Counted from the first letter of the stretch, positions 21,721 through 32,783 are shown. The stretch: DNA of 64,000 bases from Arenicola marina (GCA_964019135.1 OZ025261.1:32658029-32722028), one strand, 5' to 3'. Numbers and translations: made by a program. Notes: generated from the sequence alone by a model not told the origin.

Positions 21721-22119
21721 TATTACGAGTTGGTGGGCATGTTAACTAGTACAATAGCGTTACATCTGAAGGCCTCTAAAATGCCGTATTCTGACCCAAA
21801 CCGCCCTGCTGCCAATGCAATCGACAATCGTTGCCATGGCGACGCTGCATAGAACAATGAAACATGACGTCACGCACAAAAGAATTGTAATTATAGCTTT
21901 AAATAGCCCGCTTCCATGACTAGTTGCCTAGTTGCACATGTTATGTTTCTTGGCAACATATATATGGTATAAAAAGGCGACTGGCCAACTATATGTGGAA
22001 AGGCTTGCGATTTGCGGACAGTCAGTCCCAAAATGCTTTACTTTTGTCATTGCATGCGGAAATTAAACCAAAAAAGCAGAGACAAGTCAACGCCTTAAAT
22101 TTAAATTCAACTCGTAATA
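21721..22119. mobile_element. Small TIR element with core promoter, copy 1
   Basis: TATTACGAGTTG (21721-21732) and CAACTCGTAATA (22108-22119) are perfect inverted ends; with TA as the duplicated target the element is TTACGAGTTG...CAACTCGTAA. Inside are a palindromic RFX-type GTTGCCATGGCGAC (about 21830), a TGACGTCA CRE (about 21865), a TATAAAAAG box (about 21969) and an ATG 25 bases further on. The following ORF (MWKGLRFADSQSQNALLLSL and on) is unrecognised. It may be a promoter-bearing MITE. Confidence 0.65.
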
Positions 22120-22240
22120 ATAGTAATAGCGCGAGTTTTGCTTGGCGTTAGGCATTTTATTGGCCCTTCATCAAGCTGTAGCAGCCCTTCATTTTCATTA
22201 TCCGCCCTGGGCCTTGCGGCCTCGGGCCGATAATGAAAAT

Positions 22241-22639
22241 TATTACGAGTTGGTGGGCATGTTAACTAGTACAATAACGTTACATCTGAAGGCCTCTAAA
22301 ATGCCGTATTCTGACCCAAACCGCCCTGCTGCCCATGCAATCGACAATCGTTGCCATGGCGACGCTGCATAGAACAATGAAACATGACGTCACGCACAAA
22401 AGAATTGTAGTTATAGCTTTAAATAGCCCGCTTCCATGACTAGTTGCCTAGTTGCACATGCTATGTTTCTTGGCAACATATATATGGTATAAAAAGGCGA
22501 CTGGCCAACTATATGTGGAAAGGCTTGCGATTTGCGGACAGTCAGTCCCAAAATGCTTTACTTTTGTCGTTGCATGCGGAAATTAAACCAAAGAAGCAGA
22601 GACAAGTCAACGCCTTAAATTTAAATTCAACTCGTAATA
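22241..22639. mobile_element. Small TIR element with core promoter, copy 2
   Basis: A near-identical copy of 21721-22119 at an offset of exactly 520 bp, with only a handful of substitutions. The duplicated unit also includes the adjoining left half of a long hairpin, so 21721-22240 and 22241-22760 are a segmental tandem duplication rather than two insertions. Confidence 0.7.
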
Positions 22640-22644
22640 ATAGT

Positions 22645-22827
22645 AATAGCGCGAGTTTTGCTTGGCGTTAGGCATTTTATTGGCCCTTGATCAAGCTGTA
22701 GCAGCCCTTCATTTTCATTATCCGCCCTCGGCCTTGCGGCCTCGGGCCGATAATGAAAATTGGCGGGCTGCTGCAGCTTGATGTCGGGCCAATAAAATTG
22801 CCTAACGCCCCGCAAACTCGCGCTATT
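22645..22827. repeat. Long hairpin, ~85-bp arms
   Basis: The left arm from AATAGCGCGAGTTTTGC through GGCGTTAGGCATTTTATTGG to TTTTCATTATC pairs with the right arm ending GCAAACTCGCGCTATT, centred near 22736 in GGCCTTGCGGCC. Copy 1 of the duplication has only the left arm and part of the turn. Confidence 0.8.
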
Positions 22828-22908
22828 GTCATATTGGCGGGCTGCTACAGCTTGATGTCGGGCCAATAAAATTGCCTAACGCCCCGCAAACTCGCGCTAT
22901 TGTCATAT
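22761..22908. repeat. 74-bp tandem duplication
   Basis: The right hairpin arm, starting TGGCGGGCTGCTGCAGCTTG and ending CTCGCGCTATTGTCATAT, occurs twice in a row with period 74 and one or two differences. Confidence 0.85.
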
Positions 22909-22913
22909 TATTA

Positions 22914-23342
22914 TATTTAGGATAAAGCGGAGAAAATCGAAGCGAGACATTTATATTATCATATAAATAAATTTAGATCTAATACATCTACAGCAATAAA
23001 GTTATCTGTTAATGTGCATTCAAAATTAACCCTAGTCGAAGCGATGGTTTTGGCGCTGTACGTAAGTGCCTCGAATATGTTACGCTCCATATGCAACAAA
23101 ACAATAACTGCCCATACGATTTCTGTAATATTTGGCTTGTCACTTGATCATGGCAATCCCTTTAAAGTGCGGAAATTTCTGCAAAATCGAAGCGACTGTT
23201 TTTGCGTAATCGCTGAAATAATATTGATGTCTGGAATCGCGGGTTGCACGTGAATGTAGCGCAATAACATAATATATATCTATCAATGTTGCTGTGAATG
23301 TGTCGCTTCGATTTTCCTAAACTTCTAGCATTTTATCTAAAT
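22914..23342. mobile_element. MITE-like inverted-repeat element
   Basis: The left end (ATTTAGGATAAAGCGG then GAAAATCGAAGCGAGAC) matches the reverse complement of the right end (AAATTTAGATAAAATGC then GAAAATCGAAGCGACAC). A third AAAATCGAAGCGAC lies inside at about 23184. It is about 430 bp with no transposase. Confidence 0.5.
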
Positions 23343-23878
23343 TTGTCCTGATGAAGTGACAAGCTAAGTTGAACAGCAAGTGAATGGGTGAACTCGATAT
23401 CGCTTATGTCTAAGTTTGCTATTCTGTTGCAACTCTACATTCGACCATTTACTACATATATTTTACCATGTTTACGCACTCCGACAATTTGGGTATCCAT
23501 GGTACATACTTCAGGCAGTACATCTACAATGCCCCCGCCCCTTCCCATAATCCTTGCTCCTGCTAGCAAGGCGAAGTGATGAGCGTGATGTGTGTCACAT
23601 GTGTGTGTGATTGAGACTTGGATGTAGATTGCAGAGTATTGCATATTAATTAGTGGGGTATTGGAAGATGTCGTGTTGTACGGATGAGTTGTAATATGTT
23701 ACAGTCAGGTGTCATGGTATGGTGAGTGTTGGGAGTGGCTGAGTTATTCAAGTATGCCACGATAGTTTGAATGAGGTTTTTCGAGGTGTGGTTCTGCGAC
23801 TGGGTGAGTTGAAAGATACTTTAAGCGTGTGGTTAGCATTATAAATAGCTTGGGCAAATGGAGGTGCAAGGCAGATAT
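23343..23878. other. Intergenic, no gene seen
   Basis: No coding signal; a short GTGT-rich stretch lies near 23590. Confidence 0.5.
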
Positions 23879-24070
23879 GGGCTGAGTGCCGTTGTGAAGG
23901 ACTGAGTGCCGTTGTGAAGGGCTGAGTGCCGTTGTGAAGGGCTGAGTGCCGTTGTGAAGGACTGAGTGCCGTTGTGAAGGGCTGAGTGCCGTTGTGAAGG
24001 GCTGAGTGCCGTTGTGAAGGGCTGAGTGCCGCTGTGAAGGGCTGAGTGCCGCTGTGAAGGGCTGAGTGCC
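23879..24070. repeat. Minisatellite, 20-bp unit
   Basis: About 9.6 copies of GGGCTGAGTGCCGTTGTGAA, with GGAC and GCTGTG variants. The 20-bp unit gives open minus frames by periodicity only. Confidence 0.96.
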
Positions 24071-24980
24071 AAAAGAGCTCACGTAGGTGGCATTAATGTG
24101 TTTATATGAGTTATTATTTTATATTATGCTATCTCAATCGGTATGGTTGCTAACGACTGTAATATGATATTGCTGTATATAAGAGTTTGAATTGAATGGT
24201 GATGTATGAATGTGAACATGACCTTTGTATATATTTTATTTGCAGCCGTGATGATGCAGATCAGAATAAAGCTAATTAAAATGAAATGAGACTTGTGTCT
24301 TGCCCGAGACAACGTGACAATGTGCACTCATGATTTTTGCAACTATTGTATCGTTTATTTTTTTATTGACGTCATATCGAGCGTCACGACCAGCGAGCAC
24401 GCTGTCATTCTTGCATAATTTTTATTTGGCTAAATGTAGCATACAATTACAAAATGTGATTCCGACTGACCGAGTTGGGGCCTGCATGTCAGAGATGGTA
24501 TACTATAGGGAATAATCTCTCTGATCATATATATATGCTAAATTAATCCGCCCCTGGGGGCCGGCATGCGAGTTGTGTCGCCTGCCTGCCCCCGGAGGTG
24601 GATTAATTTAGTTAATGAGGATTGAATCGGCAAATTTAAAGATTCGAGATTCAGAATTTAATTGTAAGATTGGGCTCACTTATTTCTTGCTATGCTGCTT
24701 GTTTGCTCTTATATGAGATACGGAGCATATGTTGAATTATCCAGTCCAGACAATAATTCTTATTTTAAAATTTATTTTGAACTTAATTTTTTGTGGAAAT
24801 GTGTAAGTTATATATTTTGCGTGCACTTTCGTTCATGTTCACGTACGTGTTACGTCACAGAGACCACCCATACTTTGTTTCAAATAATGGCGCGAGTGCA
24901 CGTTGTAAAGATTTGTTTCTGCTACACCATGTATACCATGTATACAGTGGTATTCTACTAAACGGACTTCCTGTTACGCA
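24071..24980. other. Intergenic with one small hairpin
   Basis: AT-rich. Apart from the hairpin at 24538-24611 I see no repeat or gene. Confidence 0.45.
24538..24611. repeat. 74-bp imperfect hairpin
   Basis: The left arm CTAAATTAATCCGCCCCTGG pairs with the right arm, which ends GGATTAATTTAG, with few mismatches over about 24 bp per side, around a GC-rich loop. It could be a tiny MITE or a structured RNA source; nothing decides between them. Confidence 0.75.
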
Positions 24981-25124
24981 CACTTCGTTCGACAGATGGC
25001 GCGCGGGTGGCGCAGGGGAAAACAAACGCACGTGCGCCGACCAATAGGCTTGAGCGAGCAGGCTACTTTCGGTCTGTCAACGATCTCTTGCCATATAAGG
25101 TGTTTCAAAGCGCGTTTATTGGCT
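24960..25124 (+). promoter_or_regulatory. Promoter-like cluster before THAP fragment
   Basis: Within 150 bases of the ATG at 25125 there are an ETS-type CTTCCTG (about 24967), a CCAAT box (GACCAATAGG, about 25038) and a perfect SRF CArG box CCATATAAGG (25091-25100) that could also serve as a TATA-like element. The spacing suits a pol II promoter. Inferred from motifs only. Confidence 0.4.
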
Positions 25125-25247
25125 ATGACTAAAAGGTGCAGGGTCTGGGGGTGTACGAATCACAACCGAGCTGGAAAGGCGCTGTCATTTTTTTAATTTC
25201 CCGTGAATAACGAGCGATTACAGCGTTGGCTCGCAGCCCTAAAGCTC
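25125..25247 (+). pseudogene. THAP zinc-finger domain fragment, interrupted
   Basis: Reads MTKRCRVWGCTNHNRAGKAL then SFF, a TAA stop at 25194-25196, and in the same frame FPVNNERLQRWLAAL. This is the N-terminal half of a THAP domain: the first C-x4-C pair, the H/F-R-FP motif (stop where H/x usually stands) and the W of ERLxxW. The second C-x2-H pair and the AVPTIF box are not found in the following sequence. THAP domains occur in P-element-type transposases and host transcription factors; which applies here cannot be told. Confidence 0.6.
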
Positions 25248-25544
25248 CACCATCTCCGCCGTCCCCACCATCCCCTCCTTCCCCACTATCTCCGCCAACG
25301 CATGTATTGTGACAGGCAATTCTTTTGCATTGGGCTCTGCCGGCAATTAAGCGTCTGTTTGGTATCAAGCTCGTTACAAATGAATATGATATTTTGATTG
25401 TATATGTTCTGGCATATCTACCCATTAGGCAAGCATACGCAGCGTGGCATCTGGATGCATCGGGTCGTCAGTTATAAATTTCTTTTCAAGATTATGCCGA
25501 ATACTACGGTGCCCGATTTAGGACATCTTGATATTATTTTTATT

Positions 25545-26060
25545 AAAAAAAAAAGTCGTTCCAAATTCTCTTGGAACACGAATTATTATTTTTCAACAAA
25601 AATAACTCGTTCCAAGCTCAGTTCGATTCCCGAGTTATTATTTTTCCGAATGCCCCGTTGTCGTAGCGTTATCGACTTTATAAAAGTACGTTGCATGTGC
25701 AAGCCGCAGCTGTCTTTGGTGTTGTTTGGCGCGGTTTATCCCATGTGTGCACTAAGGTGGTCTAAACAACAAACCATATATAAAAAAAATAACTCGTTCC
25801 AAACTTGGTTGCGGAACGAGTTTTTTTTTTTTTTAAATAAATAAGTCACTCCAAACTTTGTCGCGCAACTTGTTGCGTGTCTTTTCCCCAAAAAATAAAA
25901 TCGTTCCAAATTCTCTTGGAGCACGACTTATTTTTTCTCAACAAAAAATAAAGTCGTTCTAAATTCTCTTTCAACAAAAATAAACTCGTTTCAAACTTCG
26001 ACGCGGAACGAGTTATTTTTTTTCTAAAAAAAAAAAGTTCTTCCAAAGTTCTCCACGCTA
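25545..26060. repeat. Row of same-stem hairpins
   Basis: Six or more imperfect copies of an A-run, AACTCGTTCC or AAGTCGTTCC, a short loop, GGAACGAGTT or GGAACACGA, then a T-run. The best copy (25791-25822) has a perfect 10-bp stem, AACTCGTTCC/GGAACGAGTT, extended by A/T runs. A further related piece is near 26318-26390. Transcripts would form hairpins followed by U-runs. No ORF here is credible. Confidence 0.8.
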
Positions 26061-26549
26061 TGACCGGATGACTGTGTAGACACTCTCCCGTTGTTTTGGC
26101 GGCGGTCGGGTTGACTTTATAGGTAGCCATGACCGCACGTGTCCAGCGATTTCATAGCTGGTTAACAATCGCATGCAACAGTTACCTAATTACCGAGCCT
26201 TCCCCATGGAATGGGGAGAGGAGACACTACCTTACTGCAGTGGTGTGGGTGTGCCTCCCATGGCATATGGAGAGTGAGAGAAAAGTACGCGATTTGTGGT
26301 TAGAGAAAGACCATATTTTTGTGAAAAAAATAAGTCTGGCTCGAAAAGAATTTGGAACGACTTGGTTTTGTTGTAAAAAAAAATGTCGCCTAAAACTAAG
26401 ACCGTAGAATACTTTATTAGTACTGTATACTGTTTTCCTTAAGAGTCGAGTCCAATGAATCAACATTTTGTGAGAGTGTCTACCAGTTGCTGCATGGTAT
26501 TACACATCTACGGCCCCTGCAGACGGCTTTACACTTAAAAGTCGGGTAA

Positions 26550-27610
26550 TTTCGATCAGCGCATAACTTCGATCACATGATATTTCCTCTCCTTTCGCTG
26601 CCGCCTAATTACATTTGAAATTTGTACTATTGTGAAGGCCAAACAATTATTATTTATGAGCTTTATGACGTACGTCTCAGGAGAGTTGGCGGAATCAGTA
26701 CTGTAACCTGATTTGTCTAATCCATCGCACCCGCGAAACTATATAGTTGGCGCGCTCTCTTTTTTGGCTGGGACGTTCCCCACCGAAGATACACCCACAT
26801 AGCCACCTATAAGCCGAAGTTATGATCGGCTTACAGCAGCACTTATTTTTCGAAGTAATCCAACTATATAAATTTTGAAGGACAGAGAACTTGTTTAATG
26901 TGTTTAATAGTAAAGGAACATCTATTTTTATGCGATATTAAGGAAATAAGATGATCGAATTCAGCCTCCAAGAATTTTGCGCTTGGTGGAAAATTCGATC
27001 AGTTGGTCCTGCTATTTCGCTCAGCCACATGACCTAGCCTGGATCTACATATGTGCGTGTGGTAGCACAGCTATACGGACAGCGCAGGGCGGGGTTGAGG
27101 GACCATGGTTAGGCCTAGTGGACAATACAGGGGGCTCAGACCAACTCCGTCCCTCGCATTTGCGGCGGTGTGGACTCTCCCGTAAGTTTCCTAGAGGATA
27201 CAGGGGGCTCAGACCAACTCCGTCCCTCGCATTTTCGGCGGTGTGGACTCTCCCGTAAGTTTCCTAGAGGATACAGGGGGCTCAGACCAACTCCGTCCCT
27301 CGCATTTTCGGCGGTGTGGACTCTCCCGTAAGTTTCCTAATAAAAGAGACTTTTCTTGATAGACCTACACCAAAAATGTGGAATTAGTTTTTTAAATTAC
27401 CAAGTGATCGATTTTACCCGCCTATAATCGAATTTAGCCAGATTGGCATTGGCCTTTTAAAACCGTCACTGACTTTAACATTTACGACATCTTGGCTGGA
27501 GGGCGGCACTAAACAGAAGGCGACTCCGTATTGAAATATGTACTGCTTAGTTTGTAATGATGCGTTGCTGCAGTCCTCGCAGAGAGACAGTCACAAAATG
27601 ATCGAAATAT
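26550..27610. other. Region dense in TGATCG/CGATCA
   Basis: No gene. CGATCA or TGATCG occurs about seven times (near 26555, 26572, 26831, 26951, 26997, 27406 and 27599), often as AATTTCGATCA or its complement. Subterminal motifs of a decayed DNA transposon are one explanation; no termini were identified. Confidence 0.35.
27125..27341. repeat. 73-bp unit, three tandem copies
   Basis: Copies start ATACAGGGGGCTCAGACC at 27125, 27198 and 27271 with almost no divergence. Each contains CTCTCCCGTAAGTTTCC, a perfect GTAAGT splice-donor hexamer. Because 73 is not a multiple of three, a repeated coding exon is unlikely. Confidence 0.95.
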
Positions 27611-28757
27611 GCCAACCTACCTTACTTTTCTAGCGACACTCGACATGAACCTCTTCTTAAAATCGACATGCGACATGGCTAGCCCCCCCCCCCCCCCCCA
27701 CCACCCCCTGCCCCTCCTCAGGGCCCCTAAACATTAGCTCCCTGTCCAAAATGGTGGAAGTCTCTAGAACGATAAAATTAAAACTGTCAAATTTAAACAA
27801 AGCCCAATTAACGGAAGAATTGCGTAGATGGAATCTTCCATATTGTTGCAAGCAAGATTGGAACAAGTCTTTGGTATGAGAACATCTGCAGTCAGTAATT
27901 CATTTCTGGTGTTTTGGCTGCATTTGACTGCAATTTGCTGAGTATACATATAATTAGGCTTATAATGCCAGGAAAATTTCGTAATTTTTCCAGTGATTCG
28001 GGATTGGGTGCTTATTTTCCTCGTGAAGCGGGAAAAGCTATTAATTTTTCCCGTGATCTGAGAATCAGACCCCCCCCCCCCGCCCCTTCCCTCATCAATG
28101 GATTCAAACTGTTTTCCCTAAAGTCTCAGCTAGCAAATTCACACAATACAAGTTCAGTAAATTTATATCATTAGACAAAATATCATACCTGGAGTTTCGA
28201 TGATGTAGGCATGCAGCGGGGGGGGGGGGGGTATTTACGTTCCTCAGGAAGGGGCTTTTCATTTTACCGTGAACTGGGAATGAGAAAGAATTCCATTGTA
28301 TTGCTGTAGCAATTAGCATTGCGGAAACGTTGAGCGAAAATAATAGAGGATTCACGTTACTATGGCGAATGGCTGTAGGGGGCGGTAGTATTCATAACTG
28401 TCACAATGTCACACGTCACGTCCCTAAATGATTTTCCTCATATCCTCGCACGCTCCTAGCGGCAATATTCAAAAGTCAAGCGTGATTATATTTAATAACA
28501 TGTTTACATGTTTCATTCTCATTAACAAAACGGGGTATGCTGCTCTGGTAAGTTTTATGTTCGGCCATTTCTGCCTGCTACCCACCGGCAATCCCGTTCT
28601 CACAGGTTCTATAAGAAAGCGTCTACATATACCTAACTTAACGCTACGTAAATCGACTTCATGTTATAAGAAAGATCCTACAATATTTAGAAATGATTTT
28701 CTTTGCGACGAAACAAAACCCTGCTAATACATGTTGATAACGAGGAAGGTGTCGATA
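27342..28757. other. Intergenic with C and G runs
   Basis: A 17-nt poly-C at 27683-27699 and a 14-nt poly-G at 28218-28231. Between them are GGAAAATTTCGTAATTTTTCC-like and GGGAAAAG...TTTTTCCCGTGA inverted motifs resembling the hairpins at 657-740. No gene seen. Confidence 0.45.
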
Positions 28758-29857
28758 TGACCGAAGCTATGACGGAAGCCATGACGGATACTATGACGGA
28801 AGCTATGACGGAAGGTATGACGAAAGCTGTGACGGAAGCTATGACGGAAGCTGTGGCGGAAGCTACATGACTGAAGCTATGACGGAAGGTATGACGAAAG
28901 CTGTGACGGAAGCTATGACGGAAGCTATGGCGGAAGTTGGGACAAAAGCTGTGACGGAAGCTTTGGCGGAAGCTATGACGGAAGCTATGACGGAGGCTAT
29001 GGCGGAAGTCGGGACAAAAGCTGTGACGGAAGCTTTGGCGGAAGCTATGACGGATACTATGACGGAAGCTGTGGCGGAAGCTATGACAAAAGCTGTGACG
29101 GAAGCTTTGGCGGAAGCTATGACGGAAGCTATGACGGAAGGTATGACAAAAGCTGTGACGGATACTATGACGGAAGCTGTGACGGAAAATGTGGCGGGGA
29201 GCTATGAGCGAAGCTATGATGGAAGGTATGACGGAAGCTATGACGGAAGCTAATGGCGCAAGCTATGACAGAAGCTGTGACGAAAGCTGTGACGGAAGAT
29301 ATGACGGAAGCTATGACGGAGGCTATGGCGGAAGTCGGGACAAAAGCTGTGACGGAAGCTTTGGCGGAAGCTATGACGGATACTATGACGGAAGCTGTGG
29401 CGGAAGCTATGACAAAAGTTGTGACGGAAGCTTTGGCGGAAGCTATGACGGAAGCTATGACGGAAGGTATGACAAAAGCTGTGACGGATACTATGACGGA
29501 AGCTGTGACGGAAGTTGTGGCGGGAGCTATGAGCAAAGCTATGATGGAAGGTATGACGGAAGCTATGACGGAAGCTATGGCGCAAGCTATGACAGAAGCA
29601 GTGATGGAAGCTGTGACGGAAGCTATGACAGAAGGCATGACGAAAGCTGTGACGGATACTATGACGGAAGCTGTGAGCTGTGACGGAAGTTGTGGCGGGA
29701 GCTATGAGAGAAGCTATGACGGAAGCTGTGACGGAAGCTATGACGGAAGCTGTGACGGAAGCTATGATGGAAGTTGTGACGGAAGTTGTGGCGGGAGCTA
29801 TGAGGGAAGCTATGACGGAAGCTGTGATGGAAGCTGTGACGGAAACTATGACGGAAG
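28758..29857. repeat. Minisatellite, 12-bp unit
   Basis: About 90 copies of ATGACGGAAGCT with variants (GTGACG, TTGGCG, GGTATGACA). A block of about 330 bp with the same order of variants occurs twice (around 28990-29250 and 29315-29590). The 12-bp unit keeps several frames open; the plus frame reads MTEA/VTEA/MAEA tetrapeptides. There is no start context, flanking exon or composition evidence for a gene. Confidence 0.95.
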
Positions 29858-30109
29858 GGACAACCTAAGCCACGTCGATTGGGGGTTCCGGAGAGCCTGC
29901 CACGCCCCACATCCCGGGATCGATATTCGGATTACCATAAACCAACAAGTTGTCATGCATGGCATTGACAACAGTAAAACGTTGAACTCTGGAGTACGTT
30001 CAGGCGAGCCCGGCGTTACGGCCTCTGCTACCCGGACCACGTCACCATGACAACCGCTTGGTGAGCGTCCTGATAGGTTGTCATAACAGAGGGTTGCAGT
30101 GTACTTCGG

Positions 30110-30590
30110 AGATTTAATGATAATGTTTATTTCCCACTGTGGGCACCAGGCCCATGGTACAATAATAGAAACATTTAATTTGTAAGAAAGCACACATTTT
30201 TTACAATACAAAACCAAAAAACCATCAAGTGAAACATCTCACCGTCAATAGGCATATTCACATAGTTTAGCTGTAATTTAACAAATATGGCTAGGTTATA
30301 AACTTTTTCTTTATCATTGGAAGACATTAAATTGCAAAATCTACAAGGTTGCAATATTGAGGTGTTTTCTAGATATATATACTTTGATCTTAACGGTAAG
30401 TAAAAAGGGCATTTGACCACAATATGAAACTCGTCTAGCTTTAACTGTAGACCATTTTCTTCAAGGCAGTATTTACATATTACAAAATTTGCCTCATGCT
30501 TTCTTTACAAAGACATTCCACGTCGAAATTTTGACAGGGCCTGACGAAGTCTAAAATTAGAGTCCTATTAAATAATCTATACAATGAGAT
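30110..30590 (-). pseudogene. Non-LTR retrotransposon 3' end, inactive
   Basis: The minus strand encodes NFRLRQALSKFRRGMSL, a stop, then ICKYCLEENG, LDEFHIVVKCPFYLPLR and SKYIYLENT, ending with a stop at about 30175. This is the typical LINE C-terminus downstream of reverse transcriptase: LRxALxKFR, then C-x2-C...DExH-x4-CPxY...R (CR1/L2-like). The stop shows it is dead, and no reverse-transcriptase domain lies upstream (higher coordinates). About 60 bp of 3' UTR follow, containing AATAAACATTATCATTAA. Confidence 0.7.
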
Positions 30591-30694
30591 ACCTTTTATA
30601 TACTTTATAATGTCTTAGTCTATCTGTATTACTAACATTACTGCACCAATAGGAGATTTAAGCGCATTGAAACACGGTTGGTAAAGATACTATC

Positions 30695-30770
30695 AGACGG
30701 ATATTATAAAATCCCCCTCCCCCCTCTCCCCTCCCCCCTCCCCCCCCCCTCCCCCCACCACCCCTCATCC
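30695..30770. repeat. Polypyrimidine CCCCTCC tract
   Basis: About 70 bases almost purely C and T on the plus strand, with C runs up to 9. A candidate triplex or i-motif former. No gene from 30591 to 30979. Confidence 0.85.
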
Positions 30771-30979
30771 AGTTTCACATCACCGCCTCTCCACGCCCAA
30801 TCCCATCGCTTCACCTTCGCCTCTCGACCGTACACTTTAAACGACCCAACCCCATCACAAATTTCGGAATTCGGGATGCGCCTTTTGTCAAGGGTGAACG
30901 CACAAGAATGGGAGGAGACTTATAGTACAGCTTATATTACAAAAGTTTAATTACTCAAAGTTATATTTAATTCAATTGG

Positions 30980-31855
30980 ATTAGTACTCTTGACACAAAC
31001 CTGTCTGTCCTCACGCCCTCTGTACAAGGAGTGAACTAGGACTCTTGTCACAAAACTGGGGTCCCCCCTCCCCGTGTACAAGGAGTGGACTAGGACTCTT
31101 GTCACAAACCTGGGTGTCCCCCCTCCCCGTGTACAAGGAGTGGACTAGGACTCTTGTCACAAACCTGGGTGTCCCCCCTCCCCGTGTACAAGGAGTGGAC
31201 TAGGACTCTTGTCACAAACCTGGGTGTCCCCCCTCCCCGTGTACAAGGACTGGGCTAGGGCTCTTGTCACAAACCTGGGTGTCCCCCCCTCCCCGTGTAC
31301 AAGGAGTGGACTAGGACTCTTGTCACAAACCTGGGTGTCCCCCATCCCGTGTACAAGGAGTGGACTAGGACTCTTGTCACAAACCTGGGTGTCCCCCCTC
31401 CCCGTGTTCAAGGTTTGGACTAGGACTCTTGTCACAAACCTGGGTGTCCCCCCTCCCCGTGTACAAGGAGTGGACTAGAACTCTTGTCACAAACCTGGAT
31501 GTCCCCCCTCCCCGTGTACAAGGAGTGGACTGGGACTCTTGCCACAAACCTGGGTTTCCCCCCCTCCCCGTGTTCAAGGAGTGGACTGGGACTCTTGTCA
31601 CAAACCTGGGTGTCCCCCCTCCCCGTGTACAAGGACTGGGCTAGAACTCTTGTCACAAACCTGGGTGTCCCCCCTCCCCGTGTTCAAGGAGTGGACTGGG
31701 ACTCTTGTCACAAACCTGGGTGTCCCCCCTTCCCGTGTACAAGGAGTGGACTAGAACTCTTGTCACAAACCTGGGTGTCCCCCCTCCCCCGGGTACAAGG
31801 AATGGATTAGGACTCTTGTCATAAACCTGGGTGTCCTGACGCCCCGTCTACAAGA
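30980..31855. repeat. Minisatellite, 55-bp unit
   Basis: About 16 copies containing GGACTCTTGTCACAAACCTG, GGTGTCCCCCCTCCCCGTGT and ACAAGGAGTGGACTA. The outer copies are more diverged (for example GTCCTGACGCCCC near 31835), as usual for arrays homogenised in the centre. Confidence 0.95.
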
Positions 31856-32039
31856 ACAATTTCCGCGATAGGATATTTACGGTAATTGAAAGATGATGTC
31901 AATAGGGAGCTGGGGGCTGCGGATCAGGGATCAGCCCACTTTGATGATAAACACATATAATGTGGTCGATATGTTGTCGATCTTATGTGTCGTCTTGAAA
32001 GCTCGGCTTTGCCACAGTCACAGTGCCCCCTCCCGCCAG

Positions 32040-32680
32040 ACCGGGGGTGGGTGATGGGGGTGTGGGTGGTGCGGTTAGTACGCGAAGGGGGCGGGGGGGG
32101 CTGGGAGGGTGGCGGGGTAAGGGGCTGGGGACGGGGACGCGACGGGACAGGACGGGACAGGGGGAATGGTGAGAAGGAGGAGGAGGGGTGGGGGGTGGGG
32201 TGGATGGGAAGGTGGCGGGTAATGGGGAGCAGCATAGGTTACAGTATGTGACACGGGCGGTGAGGGGGGTGGAGGCGGCATGGATCTCACTATGTAACCG
32301 GGGCGGTAAAGGGGGTAGGGGATGGGGGCGGCATGGGTCCCGGTATGCGCCAGTGCTCCCGTGGCTGGGGCAAGGCTAAATAAGGGGCATAGACTAACAA
32401 CTTGTGAAGGGTGTGTGTATACCTTCATCACCGCCTCGTGTAATTGCCATGTGGAGACAAGGGGCTGGGTCGGAAGCAGCAGGGGGGGGGGGGGGGGGTG
32501 AGTCGGGTGGCGGTGGTTTGAAAAGGGATAGTAGAGTACGGGGTCTGACGTTGTGGGTCTTTTGAACAAATGACAAGAAGGTGGGGGGGCGGAGAGGGGG
32601 GAGGGGAGGAAGGGGACGGGAAGGAGGAGGGGGAGGGGGAGGGGGCAGGGGGGAGGGGGAGAAGGGAGCGGTGCGGGGGA
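32040..32680. repeat. G-rich and purine-rich low-complexity block
   Basis: Long stretches of GGGG, GGAGG and GGGA motifs, including a 17-nt G run at 32482-32498 and a nearly pure purine tract at 32578-32675. A roughly 63-bp GGCGG-rich segment is loosely duplicated at 32222-32345. ORFs here on either strand are low-complexity artefacts. Confidence 0.8.
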
Positions 32681-32783
32681 GGATATGCACAAGTGTGTAC
32701 CAGTTCATCTCTGCCTTCGTCGTCACATTCTTTACACAGGTGGCGCTGTTCTCAGAGCACGCCTCTGAAGTTGCTCGGTCCCG

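Noticed and set aside
28867..30050. Plus frames of MTEA/VTEA tetrapeptides (up to 265 codons)
   Set aside because: Result of a 12-bp repeat; both strands are open, and the last part runs on into unrelated sequence.
32075..32692. Proline-rich minus ORF of 205 codons
   Set aside because: Translation of G-rich low-complexity tracts.
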